64,000 bases of DNA from positions 496,001 to 560,000 of the forward strand of contig JAJSPD010000002.1 of the NCBI GenBank assembly GCA_021307315.1. Direction: 5' to 3'. Positions 12,000 through 23,955 of this stretch are shown piece by piece (positions within the stretch are counted from its first letter, which is position 1; every line of letters begins with the position of its first letter). The position numbers and the translations under genes were made by a program. The notes under the pieces are model-generated. The model was not told where the DNA came from. It made no database searches and saw nothing but the letters and a program-made list of their open reading frames with translations. The DNA comes from Bisporella sp. PMI_857. Taxonomy: Eukaryota > Ascomycota > Leotiomycetes > Helotiales > Helotiaceae.

Positions 12000-14418
12000 G
12001 CGACGTATATTGTTTTTGAGAAACGTATTTTCTGGGTTTCCGTCTGAAAGTCTTCGTGCCTAGTACAGTCCGCAGTTCAATGGGAATATCTGGTATCGGT
12101 ATTAGGTTGGAGTAATGTTTGAATAATAAGGTGGCTTCATAAGGTATAGCACCGGCGTCAAAGGTGGTTGCAGGCTGGCATAGAGGTCGATATGACCATT
12201 GTACTGAATAGAATAACAGGCAATAGAGGTTCTTAAACATATTAGATTATCGAACACATGTGATATCCTACTATGTTTCCAGATTTCTCAGCAAGAGCCT
12301 CCAGTAACGTCGCCTAATGAAGCTGTCGTTCTTGGGCAGATGCGCCTTTGAGTTCTTGATTATTGATAATACATCTTCCTTTGTATGCTTAGAGTAGCTC
12401 ATGAGTCTATAGATAACCTCTCAAAGTAAACCGCGTTGAGACTTTGGTATTGATCTGGGTTCTGAAGAATTCTATTAGATATTCCTCTCTCTTCTTGACC
12501 TTAATCTCCACCTTTTCAATCGCTCTTGCCTTGTCTCTTAGCTCTGAATTAGTATCATACCAGCCAATAGCAACCCAGGTATACGGTGAACTTGATCGCT
12601 ACTTTCAAGCCTCCGAACAGCTCTACCACAGCTTTGGCCGTCTTCCCGAGAGAGAGAGAGAGAAGGCAGTAAGCCGAATGAAATTCAGTCTTCAGCGACA
12701 TGGAATAAGTAACTGACCTATTAGATGAGGAGCTTGTGGACGATGGTTAGTACGCACTTTACATTCAGTAGACTTATAGAAAGGTGATTGCACAGACGGA
12801 TAATGTCGTGGCCACGCTTTTTTTACCTCCGTCCTTTGGTAGTTCAGCTCATCTCGAATAAAAGGGTAGGGTTGTAACTCGGTGAGATGCTAGGCGCTTC
12901 GTCGAACAATGTGCCGAGAAATCTCTAGCCACTCTGTATAGTTGTCTATGGGTGCCATCAGACATTAACCTTGATCAATAAATATTTTGGGGCAAATTTT
13001 GAATAAATTTCCAGGTGTGCGCCTCCCGTTCGGTCGTAGAATAGACGTGTCGTAGTCATCCCATTCGTCTTGTTTCAGATCGAAGACCATCATTGACCAA
13101 AGCCAATATAGGAAATCCTGCACAAGTCTAAGATCTGAGATGGCTACAAGCTGTCCCTCATGATTTTCCAGCGCCAGCATGAATCGGACAAAATGGACAT
13201 AATCCGTTCTCTTAAAGCAGTCCCTACATCCAAGCTTCTTCTGCATAGGCCCATCTTTCGGGGACAAATGACGAAAGCTCATCCTCTCCTCATGCTCTAC
13301 TCCCTGCTTGAAAGGTGGCAGCGGGATGGCTTTCCCCTGTCCATAATTCTGTGAGCGAGAGAAAGGTCATTCAAACCTGGAGTTTCTGGAGAATTCTGCG
13401 ACGTAGAGTAGTAAACTGCGACACGTTCGTCTCTTGTCTTGCGGTTTGAATATAATAACCTCGGCGAACCGCCAACGAAGAGTTCGTCACACCTATTTTT
13501 CACTCATATTTCTCCATATTGTTAAGCTATACTTAGCCGCGCAGGCTCAGTTCACTGCGGGTCAGATGGACTCTCGGTATATGCAACGATTTTCTATTGT
13601 GCAAGCTCATGGTGTCTGATATTGGTTAGCGTAGTGCTGGATTACCACTGGCGCTTGTCGAACCACATCCAAAACTCAAACAGCCTCTTCCTTGACCATC
13701 TCAACCTCAGTTCGACCCAGCCCCAAGGCCTTATTAGAAGACGTGGCACTGCCTTGATGCATGCCTGCTATCATAATGAATCGGTCACCTAAAGCTAGAG
13801 ACAATGTCCAAATCATGTGATTGCGATTTGCTTTAAGTCACGTATTTTCAGGAAGTAGGTCTTAAATTCTTGAATGACATGCATCATTGCTACTAGATGC
13901 TTCCTATAAGTCAGTTTGCTTACTAAATCCGCTGCTTCTCGTATCCTCTCTGCAATTCTCTAGAGGGCTTGACAGCTCGTTTCATACATGTTTCTACTCA
14001 CAAATGTAGAAAGCCGACTTTCGGAAAATCGTGTCATAGATTGATACTGGGATATAATATCTATTCGAAAATTTATTCTCTCATTGGCACGTAGACACCT
14101 GGTACCAACAAATTGACGCGGTATCATCCATGTGGTTGCAAAAATGGTTGCAGGTGCTGGGTCAAACACATCCACGCCTCCTGTCATCTGTTGGTGTTTG
14201 GGACCGTTCAATAACCACCCAAGTATTGAAGATCTAGAAATTGTAATATAAAAAATACCCAACCTCTTGATCCAGCATTTGAGGAACAGCAACCACAGTT
14301 CAGCATTTAGATTTTTATCGAACTATTCTACGATTTTTTTGGGTTTTTTTTTTTTTTGCATAGTCCATTGTTTGCTTGGTACTTTGGAATTATAATTTTA
14401 TCTGCCGATTCATTGACC
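12000..14418. other. Gene-poor stretch before the dynamin gene
   Basis: About 2.4 kb without a convincing gene apart from the weak frame listed separately at 12965-13282. It has a short (AG)n tract near 12650-12663 and, just before the dynamin start, a T-rich block around 14334-14358 that includes a long unbroken T run. No terminal repeats or transposase fragments were seen. Confidence 0.5.
12965..13282 (-). CDS. Hypothetical short protein, possibly the last exon of a spliced gene
   Basis: A 105-aa ATG frame with a protein-like composition (rich in Trp, Asp, Leu; includes LVQDFLYWLWSMMVFDLKQ). The frame stays open upstream to a possible acceptor (CTCACAG) near 13353, giving a run of hydrophobic and acidic residues, so it could be the 3' exon of a larger gene; I could not find a convincing first exon. 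I do not recognise the family. It may also be chance or a relic, since the surrounding 2 kb carries no other coding signal. Confidence 0.25.
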   Translation of the reverse strand: MSFRHLSPKDGPMQKKLGCRDCFKRTDYVHFVRFMLALENHEGQLVAISDLRLVQDFLYWLWSMMVFDLKQDEWDDYDTSILRPNGRRTPGNLFKICPKIFIDQG

Positions 14419-16811
14419 ATGGGTAAAATTTCGCCGCCTGTGCGTGGGATAGTTGGTGGGTTAAAGAATAACGACACTGAAAAGAAACTTGCATTCATCG
14501 ATGAGCTTCATGCTCTGGGTGTTTCCAAATATGTGGACCTTCCCCAGGTAAGGCCCCGGAATCTATACCATTATACTAGCTTAAATGTATATTGAGCTGA
14601 CCCATCTCGCAGCTAGTAGTAGTGGGTGATCAAAGCTCTGGAAAGAGCTCTGTACTCCAAGCAATTACCAGACTTCCCTTCCCTGTGAGCGACAAGATGT
14701 GCACACGATTTCCGACAGAAGTCAGTCTCCATCGTGACTCGGGACCAACGACAATGACTATTTCAATCAACATTGACAAGTATGAGTCCTCGACTATTGA
14801 TGACTCTCATGTAGAGCGGATGCAGATGTGGAAGCCTGCGCCTTTGTCTAATATTGATCTCGAAAGTTCGGAATTTGCGCAGAACTTTGCAGAGTATCTC
14901 CGGGAGGTATGTTGGCCTACCCTGAGAAGCCAAATTGATTTTTATTGAAATTACCTAGGGCTCACAAGTTATTCTCGGTCGCAAAGAGAAAAATCAAGAA
15001 CTCAGCGGTGCCACGCTCTACGTTGACATCCGTGGCCCGGAGCAGAGTAACCTGACGATTGTTGACATACCCGGACTAGTTAGTCGTATGAACTCCTCAA
15101 CTCACTGCTTGTGACCACAGTTGCGTGCTGACAATCCTACAGCGGGACATGAGGCACATGCGACAGCACGAGCTTTAGTTGAGAGATATATTGGGAATCC
15201 AAAGAGCATTGTTCTGTGAGATACCTTTTAAGATGAAGCTTTTGATGTGCTAATGGAAAAATAGAGCTGTGGCACATCCAGCGGATCCTGGAACTCAGGA
15301 AGTATTCCAAATACTGAAGAACTTCCCCAAAAAAGAAGCGAGGGTTATTGGTGTGATAACTAAGTGTGATCGAAAGCAAGAGGATGCAGATCAATGGGTG
15401 AGACAAGGGACTACTATCAGCGGTTCATAGCTAATGGTAGCAGATATTTGACACAATTAAGAACGAGCGTGATCGCACCAATCCGCATTTTCTGGATCAA
15501 GGATGGTTTGGTCTACGCAATCGACTTCCAAAAGAAATCAAGGCAAGTAATGATGAACGTGATGAAGCTGAAGCTGCCTTCTTTCAGCAAGGTGTGTGGA
15601 AGACTTTGAATCAATCACACAGGCTAGGCATCAATCACTTGAGAACAGCTCTGGTAAAGATGCATAATATGCACATCACACAGAGCATTCCAGAACTCAT
15701 CCCTGATATCGTATCGCAATTAAGTATTTGCAAGTCAAGGTTGAATGAGTTAGGTACTCCCAGGGCGACTCGGGCATCTCAGCTTCAATGCATAGTCAGT
15801 CTTGCTTCGCAGTTTGAAAAATTGTCAAGCTATGCGCTTGATGGATTCTACGACAAATTGCCGGAGGACCCCAGAGTCAAGATTAGGAAAATCATGCATG
15901 AGACGTTGGAGGATTTCCATGACGATATGCTCACTCTCCACGACCAGTTCTTCGAATCGCCGTATGCATTCACGTTTACGAGCCTGGACAAAAGCTCCTG
16001 GGAGAAGACTTTCCTGCAGCACAGCATGTACAACGAAATAAAAGGGGTCATCCAAGAAAACCGCGGAAAGGAATCTCCGGGTGAATTCAACCCATGTGTC
16101 ATGGGCATACTCTGGGGCCGACGAACCTCTGCTTGGGCAGGGTATGCAAAAAATGTTATCGAAGAGCTTTTGGACGCCATCAGCCAAACCGTCGCCATAC
16201 TGTTCAAGGAAATATGCCCTGACGAGGAGTTGCGCGAGAACATTCAGCCGTGGATATTGGAGAACCTCAACCGCGTGTCAGACGACGCCCAGTCAGAGCT
16301 AGAGACGCTCGTGTCCGACGAGCGCAATGGGCTCGTGTTGACCTTGAACGGGCACCGAACCACCAAGATCCGAGAGCTCGACGCCGCGCGATTGAGCGAC
16401 ATGAAGGCCCAGCTCCTGGGGTTCTATCCCACGAACATGGCCGGCTCGCCGGAGCAGAAACGGATCATCGACCAGCTCGTCAAGCAGTGGCTGGGCGAAA
16501 GAGAGGACATATGCACCATCTTCAGCACCTACGATCGGCTGTCCTCGTACTATGGAATCGCCATGAACCGCTTCATCGACAACGTCGCACATCAGGTGGT
16601 TGAAAGGCACCTGGTGGGTCCGAGGAGCCCCCTGAGGATATTCGAGCCGGGGGAGGTCGTGAGGAGGCTTCAGGAGGACGAAGTGCTTCTGCAGAAGCTC
16701 GCCGGCGAAAACGAAAGCAAGATCGCTGAAAGGAAGAAGCTAATTGCGGAGATGGAGAGCCTCGAAGCGGCGTTGAAAACAGCGAGAACCTACGGGCTTC
16801 ACCCTCGATGA
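14419..16811 (+). CDS. Dynamin-like GTPase (fungal Mx/dynamin superfamily)
   Basis: Predicted 707-aa protein from six exons: 14419-14547, 14613-14906, 14959-15085, 15143-15215, 15265-15397 and 15444-16811. The lengths sum to 708 codons. All G-domain motifs are present: P-loop GDQSSGKSS (about residue 48), switch-I Thr in KMCTRFPTEV, DIPG (about 177) and TKCD (about 240, fitting TKxD). The middle/stalk region follows (SQLSICKSRLNELG, FDYDKLPEDPR-like segment, FTSLDKSSWEK). The C-terminal 70 residues (VVRRLQEDEVLLQKLAGENE) are the GED-like end seen in this fungal family. No PH domain or membrane segment is seen. Such proteins remodel membranes or act in defence-like roles; the role here is unknown. 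The 3' third (from about 16.2 kb) is clearly more GC-rich than the rest of the same exon. Confidence 0.9.
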
Positions 16812-17379
16812 TGCTCCAAGCCAGGCACCCAGAAGGTTGTTGGCATGCGCTGGCGGATGATTGGAGATTTATTGCTTGTTGCTTTAGCGTGGCTCATCGA
16901 GGCGCGCCAACCTGTCGGATCATTTTTAGATTTTCATTTGATGTTGATGTGCAAAGTCCAGAAATCGTACATAGCCCTTAAATATCACAATAATACGCAC
17001 ACTGGTGAGCCAGGACTAGTCTGTAAAGACCTTGCCGTGGCGGCTGAAGATCCTACGCACCGTTGAGATAGGTTTCGCCTTACCTTAACGACTCGCGAAA
17101 GAGTAGACTAATGGTTGATCAACAGACTAGTAGATAAGGCAGAAGATACTGCAATTAGTAAGCTGGAACACTGGATCATACATGTATATCAAGCCTGTAG
17201 AGCAATCATGGTCATGAGGTATTTGGATTCTCGTAGTCTATTCTATGCTCGTCTCCTGTATAAGTAGTCAGATCTATCTACCTCTAGGTCTATTGCTTTG
17301 CTCTAAGCAGTCTAATCGACTAATTCTTACTCTACCTTTACAGCTCTTCTATATCTCTTGTTTATGCATCTATACAAAT
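16812..17379. other. Intergenic, with strand-skewed CT/TA-rich 3' flank
   Basis: Between two convergent genes. From about 17225 to 17380 the plus strand is strongly pyrimidine-rich, with repeated CTA/TCTA words. This probably holds the 3' UTR of the AMP-ligase gene. No coding frame or clear repeat unit was found. Confidence 0.5.
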
Positions 17380-18978
17380 CTATAGTTTTGCTTTGGGCTT
17401 GGCCTGCTTCTGCATCTCGTCTGCGACAATTCGGCGCTGAATCTTGCCAGTGGCCGTCTTCGGCATGTTGTCTGTGAAGAATACCTCTTTACGTTAGCTC
17501 TGAGATCCAGAAATCGGGAATCCGCAAACATACCTCCTTTGGCACCTTGAACTTGGCAAGCTTCTCCGCAACCCATTTCTTCAGCTCCGCCGCGTCTAGC
17601 TTCTGCCCAGGTTTCAAGACAATGGCAACCGCAACTTCTTGTCCATACATCTCATCTGGTATCGCGAAGCTAACCGCCTCGCTCACAGCCGGATGTCTCG
17701 TCAGCACATTATCAAGCTCAATCGGACTAATCTTCTCTCCTCCCTTATTAATCAGCTCCTTGATCCTTCCAGTGATAATCACATATCCATCCTTATCCTT
17801 CTTGCCCTGATCGCCCGTTCTGAAGAATCCGCCCTTCGTGAAAGAAGACGCATTTGCAGAAGGATTATTGAGATAGCCTTTAGTGACGTTCTCGCCGCGG
17901 ATGCAGATTTCTGCCTCATCCCCTTGTGCCACCTCATTGCCTTCTCCGTCTAGAATCTTGACCTCTACGCCTTGCCCGACGCCTACGCTACCTGGTTGCC
18001 GTTTTCCGTTCTTGGGAAGCGGGTTTGATGTCATCTGGTGCGCTGCTTCTGTCATTGCGTATGCCTCGAGCACGGGGGCACCATATGTCTTTTCGAGGAG
18101 GTGGAATGTGGTGGGTGATAAGGGCGAGGAGCAAGACCTGATGAACCTGATGTTAGGCTTGGGCGAGGGAGGGGGTTCTTGAGGAGGATTTGGTGGATCG
18201 TAGGAACGGCCGTGTACCAATTGGCCTTATGTGTGATGAAATCCTGCCAGAACTCTGAAGCAGAGAACTTCAATGGCACGATAACCGAGCCACCCGAGAA
18301 CAACGGTGCGAGGAAGCCGGCCAGAAGACCGTGGACGTGAAAAAGTGGCATAACCAGCAATGTGCGGTCCGCTGGCGTCAACTCATATGTAGCTTGAATG
18401 TTCTTCATGGTGCGCGTAAGGTTGCGATGTGTCAATGGCACAGCTTTTGGTCTTCCCGTAGTACCACTTGTATGCAAAACCAGCGCGACGTCTTCTGGCA
18501 GCGCCTGCTCGACCTTTTGATTGCCCTTCCCTTTCAGCTTTCCCTCATCCTTCACATCCAAGACCACCTCGCGCCCATTCCAATAACATTCTGCAATAGC
18601 AGCCTTGTATTTTCGCGCAGCCCGCACCGCAGGGCCATCCTGTGCAAACGAGCCTTTGGGCACTAAAGCTAACGCGGAGCTCAAGTCGTCAATGTAGAAC
18701 TCAAATTCTTCCTGCTTATATGCTGAATTGAGAGGGGCGGCTATCGCTCGTTGCCAGGAGGCCGCAAGGAAAGCTACGATGAATTCGTATGTGTTGGGGA
18801 GGGCGATTGAGACAGCAGCTTGAGGGGTGATGCCTAGCTTTGCAAGCTTCTTCTGGAAGGAGAAGACTTCTGCGGAAAGCTCTCTATAAGACACTGTTAG
18901 AGCTTGAGGCTTCGTAGGAATGATTATCGCTGTCGAATCAGCACCCTGCGGAAAGGAGTTCGAGAGAGTGGTTGCCAT
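17380..18978 (-). CDS. Peroxisomal AMP-dependent CoA ligase, Pcs60/AAE3-like (frameshifted in this sequence)
   Basis: ANL-superfamily acyl-CoA ligase of the Pcs60/AAE3 type; that family includes oxalyl-CoA synthetases. Exons are 18978-17534 and 17484-17380. The ATP-binding loop TSGTTGRPKAVPLTHRN, the VMPLFHVHGLLAGFLAPL block, the AYAMTEAAHQM motif, FRTGDQGKKDKDGY and the catalytic-lysine region TATGKIQRRIV are all intact. The protein ends in AKL, a canonical peroxisomal PTS1 signal. The frame breaks once, in the G5 tract 18171-18175 (C5 on the coding strand): upstream codons read to KNPLP, while the conserved continuation SPKPNIRFIRSCSSPL lies in another frame. One missing base accounts for the break, and the exon lengths are then whole codons (about 516 aa, normal for the family). 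It is either a true frameshift allele or a sequencing or assembly indel. Confidence 0.85.
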
Positions 18979-19736
18979 TGTTCGAAGATAAGAACTTTCA
19001 GAGATAAAAAGAATGTATTAAGAGATAAGGACAGGTATAACAATTGATCCGATCTACGGCAATTGATATGTTCTATAGTCTATGACAAAAGTAACAAAAA
19101 GAAAGCTAGGAGATTTTTTTTTTGTTTGTTTGTTTGAGGTTGCCGACTTATCGCCGAGCACGTCATGAAGCTATAGCCATGTCTTGGCGTGGGAGAGCTC
19201 CGCGGTGAACAGTTGTAGTTACCTTGTAAATCGTGTAGTTGTTTTGTACCCCTTGAAGCTTAATTCCACGCATGTGAGCACTTGTTTCCCCGCATCCGTT
19301 GAATGTGTGGCCGATTTATACATGTGATAAATGAGTCCATATCAAACACTCATATGCATTTGAGAAGATATTAATCACAATTTTTAGTGAGCTCTCTTTT
19401 CCAAAGTCCGCAGTTGCTTCTCTGCTGTAAGGTATAGGCTTTCAAACATCAGGAGCCGTACTAAAATATCGTACTGAAATATATATGATAAATCTGAGAG
19501 AAATGCTTGACATGAGATGCATCGCTTCATCATTTTTTATATATGACCCAGGCAATGCAGCTGCAGACAAGCATTTGTGTCTTGGCTAGCATGTTGACGA
19601 CTCTACTTCACATGTTAAGTGATATTGTGATTCATGAAGAATTCAGCTTGGCAGGCGAAGTTTAGTTCTTGTATCCATAGCAGGTATCGTACAGTTAGCC
19701 TCCTCATTCCCACAGTCTTGACTTGCTTTCTAATCT
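18979..19736. other. Intergenic upstream of the AMP-ligase
   Basis: Promoter-side region of the ligase gene, with T-rich tracts near 19107-19133 and no plausible coding frame. Confidence 0.5.
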
Positions 19737-21177
19737 TCACATTTTTTGCAGACGTATCATACCCTTCTTTTCTGCCTCCTCCCCATCAGCCATGTAGAAA
19801 CTAAGAGCCTGCACCTGCTCAATCTCAGCACCCTTGGCTGCCTCACTAATCGGAATATTACGGCAACTACTTGTCACCTGCGTCCAGCCACTACTCTTGA
19901 ATGTGTCCTGGCTCCCGAATCTCAAACTATCGATCACATCTGCTTTATTGCACAAGCTAAACCGCCGAACCTAGGCAAGAACCTACTCTCTACCCATCAG
20001 CTATCGTGACCCTTGCCATCAAATTTGTCAATCATGCTTGTGCTCTTACGATGCGTTGAACCGTGCTGGTTTCAAAGTGCCGCTCTCCGACCTGTTCTCG
20101 AGCCAATATTACCGTCACATTAGCTCTCAAGCAATTCGGAGGCATTGAAGCTGTCATCAGACCAAGCTAGCAGAATAACTAGGCTCCGGAGCGGTCCGCT
20201 CGCTCCAAGAAGAAGATAATTTCAAATCAAAAATATACCTACGGCTCCAAGACCTTCTTCGTCCCCTCAGTCCCGGTATTGGAACTAATGCTCTCATAAT
20301 TATACCTCTCCTCTATCTTGACCCCCGCCTTCCCCTGTGCGAACAAGGAGGCTTCAACAGCTGGCGATACCTCCACCGAAATCAAAGTACCCAACGCATT
20401 AGACGATTGCTGCGTCATGGCATTGTTGGACTCGACTTCCACTTCACCCACGCTACTGGTTGTACCTCTGGCACCAAGTAGCATCCCGCGATGGGTCAAA
20501 ACAGATCCTCCAAGTTGCGATCCTATGTAGCTCACACATCTAGGTTCTATCTATTGAATGCTACTACCAAGGAGCAGTTAGCAAGCTCCCATTCCCTTAA
20601 ACAAACATAAATACAACCACCCATTGGCGCTACTAACCTTCAATTTGCATCCGTCCAACCGCACCTCCTTCATAATTGCCCTACGCCTGTAGCTACGTCA
20701 CCGTTTTTTTTCTCCCTCCATTGAATAGCCTAATGTTTATCCCCAGCATTTCTCCCTCTAACCACAGACCTAGTACCAGAACCTCGATGAGTCTCCCTTT
20801 CCCTATGGCGCCTCATCTACTCTAAGGATTCCTTCAAGACTTATCTACTGTAGCGGATGGAAATCCAAGTGGAGAATATTCCTGGAACTTCCCGAAGCAG
20901 TGGATTTTATTCTGAGAACTTAACTTCATGCCATTAGAATAAAAAAATTGCAGACCTTTGACTCGTCACTGTATAGCCAGGACTTCGATCCTGTTGATAA
21001 CGAGATCCCTTTCCCAGGCCGCTTCGCAGAACGGCGCTCCTGGAGTTTCGCCGCCGAATGTAGTCCCTTCGTCGAAAAATCCGTTGCCACAGTTCCCCGC
21101 GAACACGGGGAGGATCGGTGACAGAAGGGTTGCTCTGGCGAGGACGAGATTGAGAATACAGAGGGATGGTTGCATGT
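19737..21177 (-). pseudogene. Fragments of a decayed multi-exon gene for a secreted, beta-rich protein
   Basis: Several short minus-strand coding-like pieces lie in order. A signal-peptide-like start at 21177 is followed by GFFDEGTTFGGETPGAP, which resembles the start of a jacalin-type lectin domain. A Ser/Thr/Val-rich beta-like segment lies at about 20535-20239 (for example LGTLISVEVSPAVEASLF), then a patch near 20150-20040 (LRANVTVILARE) and a last patch at 19955-19737. The first piece shifts frame near 20985, where one extra base seems present, and stops soon after; junctions between the later pieces lack clean splice sites. Order and composition recall lectin plus aerolysin-fold secreted proteins, but the assignment is weak. 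It could also be a live gene with introns that I have misjudged. Confidence 0.35.
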
Positions 21178-22488
21178 TGAAAAGTGCGGAGGGTACCTTG
21201 TAGCCACTTGTATGAACACAATTGACATGACAATTCTCGGAACGTGATTTGACATGGCTTGATCGAGGAAGAGAAGTAGGTATGTTAGGGAGAGCAGAAA
21301 TATTGAGGCTAGTGGTCTGGTGATATATAAAAGAAACTGTTACTCGAATGCTATGAACAATATCAGCTACAAGCATTCATAGGACTTCCATATCAATAAG
21401 CCATTATCGCTTAGGCTTTGACGAATCGAGTATGGAAGTCAACATTGAGAATCTCATGGCGAGTCAGTCCATCGACAGCAAAAACACCCTAAGGATTCTA
21501 TATAAAATAATCATACAACAGAAGGAATATTTTCTGCCGAAAGAAACATGACAATTGGGCTATAATGTGAACTCTCCCAGAGCGTACAATAAGCTTTCAA
21601 GCCGCTAGGTTGTGGCTGACATGGTGCCGTGCGATGTCTATCACGAGGAGTTTCGAGCCACATCGCTAGATTGCACGTAAGAGCACAAACCGTTCCAGAA
21701 AATCGCGGCAAAGGTTACAAACCTAAAATAGAGCCCAATTCAATCCTTCTTTGGACCGGCGCCCATAGTTAACCTGGCCAGACCAACCAGCCGGACTAGC
21801 CCACGATGATAGGTTGCAACATGGTAAAGGAATCGTGACAAGAACTTTTTTGTCTCACTGTTCTCCACAAATCTCATATTCTTGGTTTGGCACTCAACAC
21901 CACATTGACATGCATAACCTGCCTTCAGATCAGCACAACAGATTCCAACAATATGAAGTGAAGAAAACGATGATACAGATGGATAAAACAGATCAGACTA
22001 ATTCCAGATAACACGGTGAGATTCAAACTAGACAAATTCATGAATTGAGATAGAACAGGACGAAGAACACGACTACCAACGTGCATATATGCACTTGCAA
22101 AGTTCACTGTATTAAAGTACCTTCTATGGTATATCGTCACGGAACAATCATAGGACATCAACGATAAGAGTTCGAAGTTGCACGCGAAGCGATCAATGTA
22201 CAATGTGTGGAATTTCACTGTCCTGAAGACTCAGATCATTCCCCCCTCAGCATCCTTTCGCCGGTGACCGAGGTTGCATATACATAATGTGCAACCATCC
22301 AAGCCAGCAAATAGAATCATGCAAAGTCATGGCGCCATCCCCAAGCGTAGTTCCTAAAGAATGGAAAGTAAATCGCTCAGTGGCTCTAATGCCAGGTCGT
22401 TGTAGTGTTGTGATAAGAGAAAACAAGGAGAACGTGGCAGATTAGGTCTAATGTGTAATGGAAGGAAAAACGCCGACGTCCCAATGCT
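21178..22488. other. Intergenic upstream of the decayed gene and 3' of the Ecm33-like gene
   Basis: About 1.3 kb with no supported gene. Only short frames occur on either strand, and no repeat was recognised. Confidence 0.5.
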
Positions 22489-23955
22489 TTACAACAACAT
22501 TTGCAACAATCCACCTACTACCGACAGACCAGCGGCTGCGTGGCTAACACCGAATGAAGCTGAAGCAGCGCCATCCTTGGCGGTGCTAGATGGCTTAGCT
22601 GTAGAAGTGTTTGTGGTACCGTCAGCATTGAGGGTGTTTGGGTCATCTGTGGTAGTGCAAGCGTGCTCTCCCTGAACAACACCGGTATCGACCAGCTGCT
22701 TGTTGAGCGCATCACAATCAATGGAAGCTGTGCTCTGAATGTTCAAAGCACCTTGAACATTATCAAGGCTGGCAAAGTTGGGACTAAAGAACGGGTTAGC
22801 AGTAGTAGGGATGATGGGCTGTGCGGCACTTACGTAGAGAAATTGCCAGTAATATCGATAGCACCACCGACCTGGGTCAAGGCTGGAAAGCTAACTGTTT
22901 GGAGAGCCGAGTTGTTCGCAACTTGGATGCCGCCACCAACGGATGTAATACCGGGGAAGGTGATGTTGGTCAATGCGGTGTTTCCGACGAATGCAAGAGA
23001 TCCATCCTTATTGGCAAAGTCACCAACGTTCGTCAAGTTCGGCGCAGAGTAAGTTGTGAAGTAGTTGTTGACGAAGATAAGCGAACCGTTGATGCTCTGC
23101 AATGATGGTGTAGTGATAGACTTGACATCTCTGAAGGTGGCGTTGTTTGCATAGAGCAGGTTTGGGAAGCTGATGGCCAAGCTCTTGCCATTCGCAGCAA
23201 TATTGATACCTTGAGTGATGCTGGCAACCTGCGTCTCGAACTTGGTAAGACGGTTGTTGTTGTTGATATCCAAGAGTCCTACGGTCTTCAAGTTGATACC
23301 GTCAAGAGTGCTCAAGAAAGTGTTGGTGATGACAACGCTGCTTGCATTCTGGACAGATTGTGGGAAAGATAATGCGGACAATGCCGGAAGGGCCGACCAA
23401 TCGATAGTTCCCACTGATGTTAAGGAACCAAAGTTGAGAGATGACAGCAGAGTCAAATTGAACAGCTGGAAATTGCCAATGGCTCCAATGGTCGTGCTAG
23501 AGAGGGATGTCAATTGACCAGCGCTTTCGGACGAAAGAGTGCCAGTGATTTGTTGTGGGCCATTGATGGAGATGGACTGAGATGCCGTCGAGCCAATAAC
23601 TACATTCCTCAATGTTGAACAGCCAGTATATTGAGCAGCGTCGGCAGGTGAATTGATGGTGGCAGTAGCAGTGGAACATGCGGATTGTGCTAGAAATGGC
23701 CATATTAGCTATCTGTCATAGGCTCGATTGGATACTGATTGCGTTCATTGATTCTGCCGCTGCTCTCGATTCCCTTCTCCCCCCAGTCAGATATCTCAAA
23801 CGAAGGAAGAAAGATTATCGTCTCGTTGGCAGATGACCACAGTGTCGATGGAGCAGGTGCTCGGCAGATAGAGAGGTGAAGAAAGTCTTGTCCGACTTAC
23901 CAGCTGCGGCCCCGAGAAGGGCGAGCCCCGGAAAGAGAAGCTGTTGGGCGTACAT
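22489..23955 (-). CDS. ECM33: Ecm33/Sps2-family GPI-anchored cell wall protein
   Basis: Predicted 401-aa protein from exons 23955-23901, 23689-22834 and 22783-22489; the lengths sum to 402 codons. A signal peptide (MYAQQLLFPGLALLGAAA) is encoded almost wholly by the 55-nt first exon. The body has receptor-L-domain/leucine-rich-like repeats with many N-glycosylation sequons (for example LTLLSSLNFGSLTSVGTIDW, LTNVGDFANKDGSLAFVGNT). The tail is Ser/Thr/Ala-rich and ends in a hydrophobic stretch (LSVVGGLLQMLL), as expected for a GPI attachment signal. Ecm33 proteins sit at the plasma membrane and wall and are needed for wall integrity and normal hyphal growth. The ATG at 23955 is followed at once by the signal peptide, which fixes the start. 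Confidence 0.93.
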
